From: an uncultured Eubacteriales bacterium
Lineage (GTDB): Bacteria > Bacillota > Clostridia > Oscillospirales > CAG-272
Direction: 5' to 3'
Length of the DNA stretch: 60,805 nucleotides
Assembly (NCBI GenBank): GCA_934371135.1
Contig: CAKRNO010000007.1
Span: 1 to 60,805 of the forward strand
Part shown: positions 42,147 through 51,353 of the stretch, piece by piece
Layout: the number at the start of each line of letters is the position of its first letter
Position numbering within the stretch: the first letter of the stretch is position 1
The notes under the pieces: model-generated
Told to the model about the DNA's origin: nothing
The model's input: the letters and a program-made list of their open reading frames with translations, nothing else
Database searches by the model: none
Made by a program: the position numbers and the translations under genes

Positions 42147-42679
42147 TTACCGAGGATGCCCGTGTAGAGCTCTGCCGCCGCATCGATGCCGAGCAGACAG
42201 CTGACGAGCTCGGCGCCGAATTCCTGTGCGGCGCCCATGCCGACGGCGGTCGTGTAGCCGCCGTCCGTGATGACGCGCCCGTCGGTCTTTTTCGCACCGT
42301 CCAGGTACTTTTCAAAACCGGGGAAGCAGACGGCGTAGCGGTCGCGGAGCAGTCCGCGCCGCCCGAGGATCATCGGCGCCGCACAGATGGCGGCGATCCG
42401 GCTGTTCTCGCGCGCGGCGCGGGCAAGCAGGTCGTCCATCCCCGCCCATTCGTCCAGGTGCCGGGTCCCCGGCATACCGCCCGGCAGGACGAGCATCTCC
42501 ATCGGTTCGGTCATTTCTCCGGGGGTCAGGTCGGCGACGACCGGGATGCCGTGGGCACCCGTGACGGTCCTGCCCGTCACACCGACGGTCCGGACCTCGA
42601 GCCCCGCACGGCGGAGCATATCGACGGGGCAGAGGGCTTCGATCTCCTCAAACCCGTCGGCAAGCATGACATAAATCAT
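42143..42679 (-). CDS. DJ-1/PfpI family protein
   Basis: 178 aa. The DJ-1 fold is marked by MLADGFEEIEALCPVDML, the LVLPGGMPG loop and the nucleophile elbow IAAICAAP with Cys99. Members act as glyoxalases, deglycases or chaperones; the exact role is not clear from sequence. The start is the ATG at 42679, 5 bases after GAGGAAAG; a longer frame upstream has no site. It lies 72 bp after ftsK, with a weak hairpin but no T-run between. Confidence 0.88.
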   Translation of the reverse strand: MIYVMLADGFEEIEALCPVDMLRRAGLEVRTVGVTGRTVTGAHGIPVVADLTPGEMTEPMEMLVLPGGMPGTRHLDEWAGMDDLLARAARENSRIAAICAAPMILGRRGLLRDRYAVCFPGFEKYLDGAKKTDGRVITDGGYTTAVGMGAAQEFGAELVSCLLGIDAAAELYTGILGK

Positions 42680-42751
42680 AGTGTCTTTCCTCTTTTCCTC
42701 GGCTCGGGGCGGCGCCGTGCCGTCGGGCACCGCACCGCCTTTTACCGTTTT

Positions 42752-45700
42752 TCAGTCGCCGGAATGGGATTCCCGCGCAACCATTTCCATGAATTCGTCC
42801 TTGGACATCAAAATTTCGCGCGGCTTGGAGCCGTCGGGCTCGCTGACGATGCCGAGCATCTGCATCGTGTCGATATAGCCCGCCGCTTTGCCGTAGCCGA
42901 GCTTGCATCTGCGTTGGAGGAGCGAAGTGGAGATCTTGCCGCACTCAAAGGCGACGTTGCAGGCTTCCATGAAACGGGAGTCCTCGAAGATGCTGCCGTC
43001 GTATTCCTCGTCGCCCTCGTCGCGGGAGCGCTCCTTTTTGCCGCTGTTTTTGTATTTTTCGGTCTCGGATTCGATCTGTGCGCTGACGATCTCGTCGTAG
43101 ACGACGGGGCCCGCGTTGTTGCGGAGGAAGGTGGTGACGTTTTCCACCTCGTCGTCGCTGGCAAAAGCACTCTGGATACGCATAGGCTCGGCGCCCGCCA
43201 GCATGATGAGCATATCACCCTTGTCCAGCAGCTTTTCGGCGCCGTAGACGTCCAGGATGGTACGGGAGTCGGTCCCCGACGTGACGTGCAGGGCGACGCG
43301 GGAGGGGATGTTGGCTTTGATGGTACCGGTGATGACGTCAACGCTCGGGCGCTGCGTACCGAGGATCAGGTGGATCCCCGCGGCGCGCGCTTTCTGCGCG
43401 AGACGCATGATGGAGCTTTCCACAGCGTCCTTTGCCTGCATCATCAGGTCATTGAGCTCGTCGATGACGATGATGATCTTCGGCTGGATCTCGCCGCGGT
43501 CGGGGTCCTCACGCACCCACGCGTTGTAGCTCTCGATGGTGCGGACGTTGGCTTTGACCATGAGCTGGTAGCGGCGTTCCATCTCGCCGACTGCCCAGAT
43601 GAGCGCACCGGCGGCGCGCTTCGCGTCGATGACGGGCGGGACGAGCAGGTGCGGGATGCCGTTGTAGAGGGACATTTCGACCTGCTTCGGGTCCACGAGG
43701 ATGAGCTTGACCTCATCGGGCCTTGCACGGTAGAGGAGCGAGAGCAGGATGGAGTTGACAAACACCGATTTACCCATACCGGTCGCACCGGCGACGAGCA
43801 GGTGCGGCATCTTGCAGATGTCCGCAAAGACCGGGGCGCCGGTGACGTTGGCGCCGAGCGGGACGGTGGTGACGTTCTTCGCGTTGCGGAAAGCGTCGGT
43901 GTCGATGAGAGAGGCGAGGCTGACGTTCGTCGGGCGGCGGTTCGGGATCTCCACGCCGAGATAGGGCGTTTCGGGGATCGGCACGATGCGTAGCGTCTTG
44001 CTGGACATGAGCCGGCAGATATCTTCGGTGAGGTTGGTCAGGGTGTTGATGCGCACGCCGGCGGGCGGCTCGATGCTGAACCGCGTGATACGCGGACCGA
44101 CGACGACCTCGCGGATCTGAATATCGATTTTGAAGGTGGCGAAGGCGGCAATCAGCAGGCGCCCGAGCTCTTGGATCTCGCTCTCGGTGTCTCCGTTCAC
44201 GACCGGGATCGGGCGGTTCAGGAGCGACAGGGGCGGGAAGACGTAGTTCTTGGCATAGTCGGGCGTTTTGCGCTTCGGTGCTGCGTCGTCCGCCGCCGTT
44301 TTCGGCTCTTTCGCTGCCTTTTTCGGCATGTCGTCCGGGATGGGATAGCGTGCGCCGTGCTCGACGACGCGGTCGGTGATGGCGATCCCGGGGTCGGTCG
44401 CGGCGGTCGATTCATAGCTGCGGATGACAGGGGTGCCGGCATTGCCCCCGGGTGCCGCGGCAGTTTCCGCGGCGTGTATCTGCGGCGCCTCCGCGTGCAG
44501 GGCGGCGGTGTCGGCAGGGTCCGGCTCCGGCAGGTTGGGTCTCACGGATGTCGGCGGCGCCGGCGGGGTAAAGGCGGCGCCCCGGTTTGTGCTCTGCGGC
44601 TGTTCGCTCGGCTGTGTTGCCGGGTGGACGAAGGGGAGCGGCGAGACGGGGGTTTCGGCGGAGACGGCGCGCCCGGTGATGTCCGCAAAGTCGGCGGCCG
44701 TCTTCGGCGCCGCTCCGGCAGTACCGCCGGGATTGCGTGTGGTCGGTACGTCCATGTGCTCGACGCGGATGCGGAAGGAGCCGCCGGCAGCCTCTGCCGC
44801 GGTCTTCTTTCTGCCTGTCGGTGCCGGTACGTCGCGCCGCTCGCGTCCGTCGGTATTGTCCGCGGGGAACAGGACGGTGCTCCCCGCGCCGGAGAGATCG
44901 TCATGGAGCGGGTCGAAGGAACGGAAGACGGCATCGGCGCGCGCGGAGCCGACCGGCTCTGCCGTGACCTTGAACGACGCATCCGCCGTGGCGGGTACGG
45001 GGGTCGGCAGAGGGGTATCGACGGACATCGTGCGTTCCGGCTGTGCCTTGCGCTTTTCGGAGCGCTTCGGAGGTCTTGTTTCGTAGTTGGTGGCAGGGCG
45101 CGGCTTTGCCGTGGCGAGCCCCGAGCGGCGGATCTCCATCTGCTCGGCGTCGAGGCGGCGGCGGAGCTCGTCAAAGGTTTCTTCTTTTTCACCGGGGAAG
45201 TATCCGGCTTCGTCGTGTGCCCGGCGCTTGCGCTCGGCGGCTTCAGCGGCTTTTCTCGCCCGCTCCGCTTCCTTTGCCTGACGGCGGATCTCGCGCGCCG
45301 ATGGGCGCTTCGGTGCCGGTTCAGGCGCCTTGACGGGAGCGGGTGCGGCGACAGGCGCCGCAGACTCGGAGACTTCCGCCGCCACGGGTGCCGTTTCGGG
45401 TGCCCCGGCGGTTACTGCCGCCGCCTCTCTGGCGGCAGCCTTTTCGGCGCGGCGCTTTGCCCGCTTTTCGATGAGAGACGCCGGCGTGATGTGCAGGAAA
45501 TCATAGAGAAAGAGCACGACGTACAGCGCCACGAGGACGGGGACGCCGATGTAGTAGGTCAGGCGCCACATTCCGTAGCCGAGGAGGGAGCCAAAGAGAC
45601 CCGCCCCCTTCATTTCGGTACCGGCGCGGTAAAAGGACGGGATGGAGAAAACGACGTTCTCGGGATCCTGGAACATATAGAGCAGTGCACCGGCGAGGAT

Positions 45701-46033
45701 GGGCAGCAGTGCAAAGTAGATGATCCGGCGCACGGCGCGGTGGCGGCGGATGTCCGAGCGCCAGCGGATGCCCATGATGAGCAGAAGCGCCGGGAGGATG
45801 TAGACGCACTGCGAGAACAGACCGGCGAAGAACCGGACGCTCCACTGCCCGAGCCTGGTATCATTCATGCCCCGGTAATCGAGGACGAGGAAAAAGCCCA
45901 GCAGCACCGCCACCGTCACAAAGAGACAGGGCAGGATGCGGTGCAGGGGGCGGTCGATGTCGTAAAAGGGCCGCTTTTCCCTGGTGGTGGGGGTGGGGGT
46001 ATCACTGTTCTTGTTGTTCTTCTTTTTTGCCAT
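42752..46033 (-). CDS. ftsK: FtsK/SpoIIIE family DNA translocase
   Basis: 1093 aa. Four N-terminal membrane helices (residues about 25-200) are followed by a long Ala/Pro/Glu-rich linker (about 205-600), then the alpha/beta motor domain with Walker A GATGMGKS near residue 749 and Walker B IIIVIDELNDL. The C-terminal gamma winged helix (about 1010-1080, STSLLQRRCKLGYGKAAGYID) reads DNA polarity. It pumps chromosomal DNA through the septum during division or sporulation. The start is the ATG at 46033 after AAAGGAG; the open frame continues far upstream only as a shadow of cysS. The linker is unusually long. Confidence 0.96.
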   Translation of the reverse strand: MAKKKNNKNSDTPTPTTREKRPFYDIDRPLHRILPCLFVTVAVLLGFFLVLDYRGMNDTRLGQWSVRFFAGLFSQCVYILPALLLIMGIRWRSDIRRHRAVRRIIYFALLPILAGALLYMFQDPENVVFSIPSFYRAGTEMKGAGLFGSLLGYGMWRLTYYIGVPVLVALYVVLFLYDFLHITPASLIEKRAKRRAEKAAAREAAAVTAGAPETAPVAAEVSESAAPVAAPAPVKAPEPAPKRPSAREIRRQAKEAERARKAAEAAERKRRAHDEAGYFPGEKEETFDELRRRLDAEQMEIRRSGLATAKPRPATNYETRPPKRSEKRKAQPERTMSVDTPLPTPVPATADASFKVTAEPVGSARADAVFRSFDPLHDDLSGAGSTVLFPADNTDGRERRDVPAPTGRKKTAAEAAGGSFRIRVEHMDVPTTRNPGGTAGAAPKTAADFADITGRAVSAETPVSPLPFVHPATQPSEQPQSTNRGAAFTPPAPPTSVRPNLPEPDPADTAALHAEAPQIHAAETAAAPGGNAGTPVIRSYESTAATDPGIAITDRVVEHGARYPIPDDMPKKAAKEPKTAADDAAPKRKTPDYAKNYVFPPLSLLNRPIPVVNGDTESEIQELGRLLIAAFATFKIDIQIREVVVGPRITRFSIEPPAGVRINTLTNLTEDICRLMSSKTLRIVPIPETPYLGVEIPNRRPTNVSLASLIDTDAFRNAKNVTTVPLGANVTGAPVFADICKMPHLLVAGATGMGKSVFVNSILLSLLYRARPDEVKLILVDPKQVEMSLYNGIPHLLVPPVIDAKRAAGALIWAVGEMERRYQLMVKANVRTIESYNAWVREDPDRGEIQPKIIIVIDELNDLMMQAKDAVESSIMRLAQKARAAGIHLILGTQRPSVDVITGTIKANIPSRVALHVTSGTDSRTILDVYGAEKLLDKGDMLIMLAGAEPMRIQSAFASDDEVENVTTFLRNNAGPVVYDEIVSAQIESETEKYKNSGKKERSRDEGDEEYDGSIFEDSRFMEACNVAFECGKISTSLLQRRCKLGYGKAAGYIDTMQMLGIVSEPDGSKPREILMSKDEFMEMVARESHSGD

Positions 46034-46087
46034 GGCGGCTCCTTTCTTCCCGACGGTCGGACTTGTCCCGTTTATTAATGCTATAAT

Positions 46088-46116
46088 ATTATACATAACG
46101 CCGCGCCGAAAAACAA
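46088..46116 (-). promoter_or_regulatory. Promoter of ftsK
   Basis: Minus-strand TTGTTT (46111-46116), 17-bp spacer, TATAAT (46088-46093), 55 bp before the start. Confidence 0.65.
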
Positions 46117-46186
46117 GAGTTTTCGTGGCAAACCTTTCGACAAAAATCTGCCCGTTTTTTCTCCGTCTTTGAGTGGTATCTCCGTC

Positions 46187-46215
46187 TTGACAAAGTCCCT
46201 GTCGGCTAGTATAAT
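46187..46215 (+). promoter_or_regulatory. Promoter of cysS
   Basis: TTGACA (46187-46192), 17-bp spacer, TATAAT (46210-46215), both perfect. The leader is under 35 bases; there is no T-box. Confidence 0.9.
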
Positions 46216-46249
46216 ATCCTGAAAGAAAAGTAACGGAAAGAGGCATACC

Positions 46250-47668
46250 ATGCTGCTCTATAATTCCATCAGTCACGAGAAAGAGGAATTTGTCCCGCAC
46301 ACCCCCGGTCATGTGACCATGTACACCTGCGGTCCGACCGTCTATCACTACGCGCATATCGGCAATCTGCGCACCTACATCATGGAGGATATCCTCGACC
46401 GGTACCTGCGGTATATCGGGTATGATGTGAAGCGCGTGATGAACATCACGGACGTCGGGCACCTGACGAGTGATGCCGACGCGGGCGAGGACAAGATGCT
46501 GAAAGGGGCGAAGCGTGAGCACAAAACGGTCATGGAGATCGCGAAGTTCTATACGGATGCGTTCTTTGCCGACTGCGAGAAGCTGCGGATCCGCACGCCC
46601 GACATCGTGCAGCCCGCCACCGGCTGCATCGAGGACTTCATCCGCGTCATCTCCGCACTGATTGATAAGGGCTATGCCTATGTCTCGGGCGGGAATGTCT
46701 ATTTTGACACGTCCAAGCTGGATAAATACTACGTTTTCCACGGCTTCCGTGAAGAAGATCTTGCCGTCGGCGTGCGTGACGGCGTGGAGGCGGACGCCAA
46801 CAAGCGCAACCAGGCGGATTTTGCCCTGTGGTTCACCAAGTCGAAGTTCGACAGTCAGGAGCTCAAGTGGGACAGCCCGTGGGGCGTCGGTTACCCCGGC
46901 TGGCATATCGAGTGCTCCTGCATATCGATGAAGTACCTCGGTGAATACCTGGACATCCACTGCGGCGGCATCGACAACGCTTTCCCGCACCACACGAACG
47001 AGATCGCACAGAGCGAGGCGTACCTCGGGCACCCGTGGTGCAGGTACTGGTTCCACGTGCTGCACCTGAATACCGCGAGCGGGAAGATGAGTAAGTCCAA
47101 GGGAGAGTTTCTCACCGTTTCGCTCCTGGAGAGCAAGGGATATTCGCCGCTTGCCTACCGTTTCTTCTGCCTCGGCTCCCATTACCGGAAGTCGCTGGTC
47201 TTCACCTATGAGAACCTGGATAACGCGGCGACCGCGTACCGTAAACTGATTGCTAAAATTTCCGCCCTGACGCCCGCCGCGGGCGAAACGGTGGACGAGG
47301 AGGGGGCAGAACCGTTCCGCGCCGCATTCCGCGCCGCGCTGGACAATGACCTCAACACCTCGCTTGCCGTGACCGTGCTGTATGACGTGCTGAAGTCGTC
47401 TCTGAACGCCGCGACCAAGCTCGCCCTTTTCGGTGAGTTCGATACCGTGCTCGCGCTCGGTCTCACGGACGGGGAGGCGGCGCCCGCCGCACCGGCTGCC
47501 CCGGAGGGCGGCATGACGGCGGAGGAGATCGAGGCGGCGATCGCCGCCCGTGCCGAGGCGAAGAAGAACAAGAACTATGCGGAGGCAGACCGCATCCGTG
47601 CCGACCTTGCGGCGCGTGGCGTCACCCTCACCGACACACCGGCGGGCACGACCTACACGGTCGGCTGA
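46250..47668 (+). CDS. cysS: Cysteinyl-tRNA synthetase
   Basis: 472 aa. It charges tRNA-Cys. Class I motifs: a zinc Cys in MYTCGPTVY, the HIGH-type motif HIGNLRTYI, the zinc segment IECSCIS with GGIDNAFPHHTNE, and GKMSKSKGEF as the KMSKS loop. The C-terminal DALR and anticodon domains follow (IEAAIAARAEAKKNKNYAEADRI split over two turns). The ATG follows AAAGAGG. It is transcribed alone up to the terminator at 47693. Confidence 0.98.
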   Translation: MLLYNSISHEKEEFVPHTPGHVTMYTCGPTVYHYAHIGNLRTYIMEDILDRYLRYIGYDVKRVMNITDVGHLTSDADAGEDKMLKGAKREHKTVMEIAKFYTDAFFADCEKLRIRTPDIVQPATGCIEDFIRVISALIDKGYAYVSGGNVYFDTSKLDKYYVFHGFREEDLAVGVRDGVEADANKRNQADFALWFTKSKFDSQELKWDSPWGVGYPGWHIECSCISMKYLGEYLDIHCGGIDNAFPHHTNEIAQSEAYLGHPWCRYWFHVLHLNTASGKMSKSKGEFLTVSLLESKGYSPLAYRFFCLGSHYRKSLVFTYENLDNAATAYRKLIAKISALTPAAGETVDEEGAEPFRAAFRAALDNDLNTSLAVTVLYDVLKSSLNAATKLALFGEFDTVLALGLTDGEAAPAAPAAPEGGMTAEEIEAAIAARAEAKKNKNYAEADRIRADLAARGVTLTDTPAGTTYTVG

Positions 47669-47692
47669 ACCGACAATTGATACCAATACCGG

Positions 47693-47731
47693 GAGCGGCA
47701 GGAGAAAAACCTGCCGCTCTCCTGTTTTTTT
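47693..47731 (+). terminator. Terminator of cysS
   Basis: A 10-bp stem (47693-47702 with 47710-47719), a 7-base loop, then seven T's (47725-47731). Confidence 0.9.
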
Positions 47732-47817
47732 CCTCCGTTTCCTTCAGTTCGGGGTACCGCCCGCCGGCACTGCGGCGTATAATGGAACAAAGCCAATCGG
47801 CAGGGAGATACATAAAG

Positions 47818-48378
47818 ATGGAACTGATCGTCATCAGCGAGACCAAACTGAAAGCGATCCTCACGGAGGAGGAGATGGAGTGGTACGGGCTCACCGACAA
47901 GGAGGGAGAGGAACCGTCGCGCGCGGCAGTCGAACGTCTGCTCGCGGAGGTGCGGCGCCTTTCCGGCTTTGATGCCGTCGGCGCGCGCGTCCTGGTACAG
48001 CTCTGGCGTGACCGCTCGGGCGGGGGAGAACTTTTTGTGACACGGCTCTGTGAAGATCCTGTCGGCGGGGAGGGGGGACACCGTATGCGAAAGAGCAGAG
48101 TGCTCTATGCCTTTGATGCGATGGACCGGATGACGGCGGCGTGCCGCATCCTTTCGGAGCGCGCTTATCGCGGCACCTCGGACGCCTATCGGGGCGAGGA
48201 CGGCGTATGGTACCTGTCCGTGGAGGACGAGGATGACGGGGAGGAGCCCGGAATACTTGCGATTTTGTCCGAATACGGTGTTCGCCGTTCGGGTGCTGTC
48301 ATGATGGTTTTGCCCGAGCACGCGCGGCTTATCGCGCGCGGCACCGCCGTGGACGCCCTCGCCCCGCTGGCGCGCTGA
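47818..48378 (+). CDS. mecA: MecA-type adaptor protein
   Basis: 186 aa. The N terminus MELIVISETKLKAILTEEEM is the MecA/NegA start that binds substrates of the ClpC protease. GFDAVGARVLVQLWRD and ELFVTRLCED follow; the C-terminal domain (SRVLYAFDAMDRM, DGVWYLSVE, ILSEYG) contacts ClpC. It selects proteins for degradation. It is somewhat shorter than Bacillus MecA because the linker is short. The ATG at 47818 lies 10 bases after GGGAG. A -10 (TATAAT, about 47779) is present but its -35 is poor. Confidence 0.87.
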   Translation: MELIVISETKLKAILTEEEMEWYGLTDKEGEEPSRAAVERLLAEVRRLSGFDAVGARVLVQLWRDRSGGGELFVTRLCEDPVGGEGGHRMRKSRVLYAFDAMDRMTAACRILSERAYRGTSDAYRGEDGVWYLSVEDEDDGEEPGILAILSEYGVRRSGAVMMVLPEHARLIARGTAVDALAPLAR

Positions 48379-48481
48379 TGCCCCCCGGGCGTCCCACAGC
48401 ACAAAGGGGCTTTTTGCCGTACGATCCCCTGCTTTCGGGTCGCCGCGGCACTGTACACACAAAGACATAAAGACAAATACA

Positions 48482-48516
48482 GCGCCCCGCCTGGTCAAAA
48501 CAGGCGGGGCGTCTTT
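48482..48516. terminator. Terminator between convergent mecA and rpiB
   Basis: An 11-bp GC stem (48482-48492 with 48502-48512) followed by CTTTT on the plus strand. It may also end the plsY-rpiB operon. Confidence 0.8.
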
Positions 48517-48534
48517 TGTGATCCCGATCGGGTG

Positions 48535-48993
48535 TTATCTGTTTTCGTCCTCGATGGCTTTCATCATATCGAGGCGGATCTGATGCCGACCGCCCTCGAA
48601 ATCCGCAGAGAGGAAGGCGTCGAGCACATCCTCCGCGAGACATTCGCCGATGACGCGGGCGCCGAGGCAGAGGACGTTGGCGTTGTTGTGGTTGCGGGTC
48701 AGACGCGCCGAGTAGGTGTCCGAGCAGACGGCGGCGCGCACACCGTGGAACTTGTTGGCGCACATACTCATGCCGATACCGGTGCCGCAGACGAGGATGC
48801 CGAAGGTCGTGTCCGGCGCCGCCTGTACCTCGCGGCATACCTTTGCCGCGTATTCCGGGTAGTGGCAGGAGGCGGTGGAACCTGTCCCCATGTCGGTGAC
48901 GTCATAGCCGTGCTCGGTGAGGTGGGCTTTCAGTTTTTCTTTCAGCGGGTAGCCTGCGGAATCCGCCCCGATATAGATCTTACGTTTCGTCAT
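48535..48993 (-). CDS. rpiB: Ribose-5-phosphate isomerase B
   Basis: 152 aa. Interconverts ribose-5-phosphate and ribulose-5-phosphate in the pentose phosphate pathway. The start KIYIGADSAGYPLKE, the catalytic Cys loop GILVCGTGIGMSMCANK and the TRNHNNANVL segment are typical of the RpiB/LacAB family. Its ATG lies 14 bases inside the end of tsaB and follows AAGGAG. Last gene of the plsY operon. Confidence 0.95.
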   Translation of the reverse strand: MTKRKIYIGADSAGYPLKEKLKAHLTEHGYDVTDMGTGSTASCHYPEYAAKVCREVQAAPDTTFGILVCGTGIGMSMCANKFHGVRAAVCSDTYSARLTRNHNNANVLCLGARVIGECLAEDVLDAFLSADFEGGRHQIRLDMMKAIEDENR

Positions 48994-49720
48994 GATGATG
49001 CTCCTTGCTATTTTCTTTTCCTTTTTCTATTAAATCACGCTCCGCTTGCGGGAGACGCAGATAGACGGGGCGCAGCTCGTCGTCGGTGACGGTGAGCCCG
49101 TTTCGGCAGGCACGCAGGGCACAGCGTGCGACGGCGGCGGCGTCCTGGGCGCGCAGGGCGCGTGGCGTCTCGGCGAGCCCCGGGCACCCCGCATCGCGGA
49201 ATGCCGCATAGGCGATGTCGTAGCCGTCACCCGCGAGGTAAACGGTCTTGCCGGGATAGTCCCGCATGACCTCGTCCGTCAGGTCGGAGAGCGCCATGGC
49301 GCGGTCGGGCGCGAGGCGCGTCAGCACCCCTCCCGAAACGGTGAATATGCCGCAGTAGACCTGCCCGCGGCGCGCGTCCATGACGCCGATGAGGACGCCC
49401 GGCAGCGGCGCGAGCCCCTCCGCGAGCGCTTCCAGCGTGGAGACCCCGGCACAGGGCTTTCCGCGACCGAAGGCGAGCCCCTTGACGGTGGCGGTGCCGA
49501 TGCGCACGCCGGTGAAGGAGCCGGGCCCCGCCGTGCAGGCGAACAGGTCGACGTCGTCGAGCGTGACGCCGGCGGCGTCCAGCATGGCTTCCGCCATCGG
49601 CAGGAGGATTTCGCTGTGCGTCAGTCCGTTGTTGGCGCGCGCGACGGCGAGCGTCGTCTCGTCCCGTGTGACCGCGACGGAGGCGGTGACGGCGGTTGAA
49701 TCAAGTGCCAGTATGTTCAA
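48980..49720 (-). CDS. tsaB: tRNA threonylcarbamoyladenosine protein TsaB
   Basis: 246 aa. A scaffold of the complex that makes t6A37 in tRNAs reading ANN codons. It begins MNILALDSTAVTASVAV, with AGPGSFTGVRIGTATVKGLA around residues 65-84, in the ASKHA fold. It overlaps tsaE by 4 bases and rpiB by 14. TsaD is not in the window. Confidence 0.94.
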   Translation of the reverse strand: MNILALDSTAVTASVAVTRDETTLAVARANNGLTHSEILLPMAEAMLDAAGVTLDDVDLFACTAGPGSFTGVRIGTATVKGLAFGRGKPCAGVSTLEALAEGLAPLPGVLIGVMDARRGQVYCGIFTVSGGVLTRLAPDRAMALSDLTDEVMRDYPGKTVYLAGDGYDIAYAAFRDAGCPGLAETPRALRAQDAAAVARCALRACRNGLTVTDDELRPVYLRLPQAERDLIEKGKENSKEHHHDET

Positions 49721-50160
49721 AGGGCTTCACCTCCGATGGTGATTTTGCGTCCGTTTTCCGTGTCTGTCCGCCCGATCTGTACGATGACGGCATCCGGCGG
49801 GATGATCGCGGGCATCCGCTCGCTCCACTCCGTCAGGATGTAGCCGTCGCGGCGCAGATAGTCGTCATAGCCGACGGTATAGAGGTCGTCTTCGTCTGTC
49901 AGACGATAAAAGTCAAAATGAAAGAGGGGCAGTGGCTCGCCGCGGTGCTCCGAGACGACGGTGTAGGTCGGGCTTTTGACAGAGTTGATCCCCAGGGCGC
50001 GCCCGAACCCGCGCGCAAAGGCGGTCTTGCCGACCCCCATCTCCCCGTAGAGCGCTACATAGGCGCGGCGCGCCCCGGATGCGAGCAGTGCACGGCAGAG
50101 GGCTTCCCCCACCGCCTCTGTTTCCGCGGCAGAGTGCGAAATGGTCACAGTCGGTTTCAT
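49717..50160 (-). CDS. tsaE: tRNA threonylcarbamoyladenosine ATPase TsaE
   Basis: 147 aa. The Walker A LYGEMGVGKTAFARG (residues 37-51), SPTYTVVSEH and LFHFDFYRL are typical. It supplies ATP hydrolysis to reset the TsaBD complex. It overlaps its neighbours by 4 bases on both sides, in translational coupling. Confidence 0.95.
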   Translation of the reverse strand: MKPTVTISHSAAETEAVGEALCRALLASGARRAYVALYGEMGVGKTAFARGFGRALGINSVKSPTYTVVSEHRGEPLPLFHFDFYRLTDEDDLYTVGYDDYLRRDGYILTEWSERMPAIIPPDAVIVQIGRTDTENGRKITIGGEAL

Positions 50161-51353
50161 AGGCGTATCTCCCGCAGATAATCGTCGGGGTCACCCCCGG
50201 TCAGACGCACGACCAGCGCGCGGTAGGCTGCCGTGAGCGCCGTCGCCTCCTCCGAATCCTCGCGGAAATCGTGGCGCCGCCGCGCGATGAGCAGCGTGTT
50301 CTTCGGCGTGTCATCCGGGTCGGTGAGCTCGCTCGCCGTGACCGCGTACCCGCGGGATTGCAGGAGCGCCAGGCGGAGCCCCTCGGTCAGTACCTCGCAG
50401 AGCTTGCCGCGCAGGTGCGGATAGTCGGAGACAAACGCGAGCGAAGGGTCGGCGAGCCGACGGTTCAGGTACCGGTGGCAGCAGGGGGTGGACAGGATGA
50501 CGTCGGCGCCCAGGTCCGCGGCGGTCCCGAGGACGATGTCGGTGGCGATGTCGCAGGCGTGCAGGGAGACGACGAGATGAGGATGTACGTTGCGCGGCGT
50601 GAGACGGATGTCTCCGGCGACGAAGCGCATACCGGTGAAGCCGGCATCTTTTGCGACCCCGCGGCAGTAGGCGATGACGTCCTCCTTGAGGTCCATGCAG
50701 AGCATATCCACTTCGCGCTGCTGCAGGATGTGCAGGTAGTAATAAACGGCGAAACTCAGGTAGCTCTTGCCGCAGCAGAGGTCGTAGACCGTGATTGTCC
50801 CCGACCGCGGCAGGTCGCCGTAGATGTCCGAAACGTATTCGAGAAAGCGGTTGATCTGGCGGAATTTGCCCTGCTTTTTGTCGTGGATGCGTCCCGTAGC
50901 GTCCGAGACGCCGAGTGCACGGAGAAAGGGCTCGTCCCCGCGGAGAATGTACTGCTTTTCGCGGTTGAGGGATCCGATGAAGGTGTCGGGCGCGGTATCA
51001 TCGTTTTGCAGGCGGCGTAGGAGTGCCTCCCCGCCGATGAGCGTCTGCTGCCCGCGCCTGGAGGTGCGGAGCTCTGCGTCGCCGACGCCGGTCATGACGT
51101 TGATCTGCGCATAGCGCGCGAGGAGCGGCGGGAGCGTCTCCGCGAGAGTCTCGGTGCGCAGGGCGCCGTGATGTACTTTCCCGCCGCCGAGCATCTCCTC
51201 ATAGGCGAGGACGTTCTGCCCCCGCGCGAGGGAGAGACGGCACACGACGCGCTCTGCGCCGCCGTCGAGCGGCTTTGAGAGGGTCAGGCGCCGGAGGGTG
51301 CCCCTTTCCGCGGCGCGGCAGATGATGGCTGCGATGGTTTCGGGTGCTGTCAC
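50157..51353 (-). CDS. Class I SAM-dependent methyltransferase, Methyltransf_32 type
   Basis: 398 aa. The N-terminal half (ERVVCRLSLARGQNVLAYEE) is a family-specific domain; the C-terminal half is a Rossmann methyltransferase with motif I VYDLCCGKSYLSFAV near residue 190, MDLKEDVI as motif II, HLVVSLHACDIATD and STPCCHRYL. These CCG/PCC Cys pairs mark the METTL25/Methyltransf_32 group. The substrate is unknown; RNA or a tRNA-related target is possible given the tsaE-tsaB neighbours. It is coupled to plsY and tsaE by 4-base overlaps. Confidence 0.82.
   Translation of the reverse strand: MTAPETIAAIICRAAERGTLRRLTLSKPLDGGAERVVCRLSLARGQNVLAYEEMLGGGKVHHGALRTETLAETLPPLLARYAQINVMTGVGDAELRTSRRGQQTLIGGEALLRRLQNDDTAPDTFIGSLNREKQYILRGDEPFLRALGVSDATGRIHDKKQGKFRQINRFLEYVSDIYGDLPRSGTITVYDLCCGKSYLSFAVYYYLHILQQREVDMLCMDLKEDVIAYCRGVAKDAGFTGMRFVAGDIRLTPRNVHPHLVVSLHACDIATDIVLGTAADLGADVILSTPCCHRYLNRRLADPSLAFVSDYPHLRGKLCEVLTEGLRLALLQSRGYAVTASELTDPDDTPKNTLLIARRRHDFREDSEEATALTAAYRALVVRLTGGDPDDYLREIRL

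Noticed and set aside
46034..47686. N-terminal extension of ftsK by about 550 codons
   Set aside because: The frame is open only because it runs antisense through cysS. The ATG at 46033 has AAAGGAG and the membrane helices of FtsK follow it directly.
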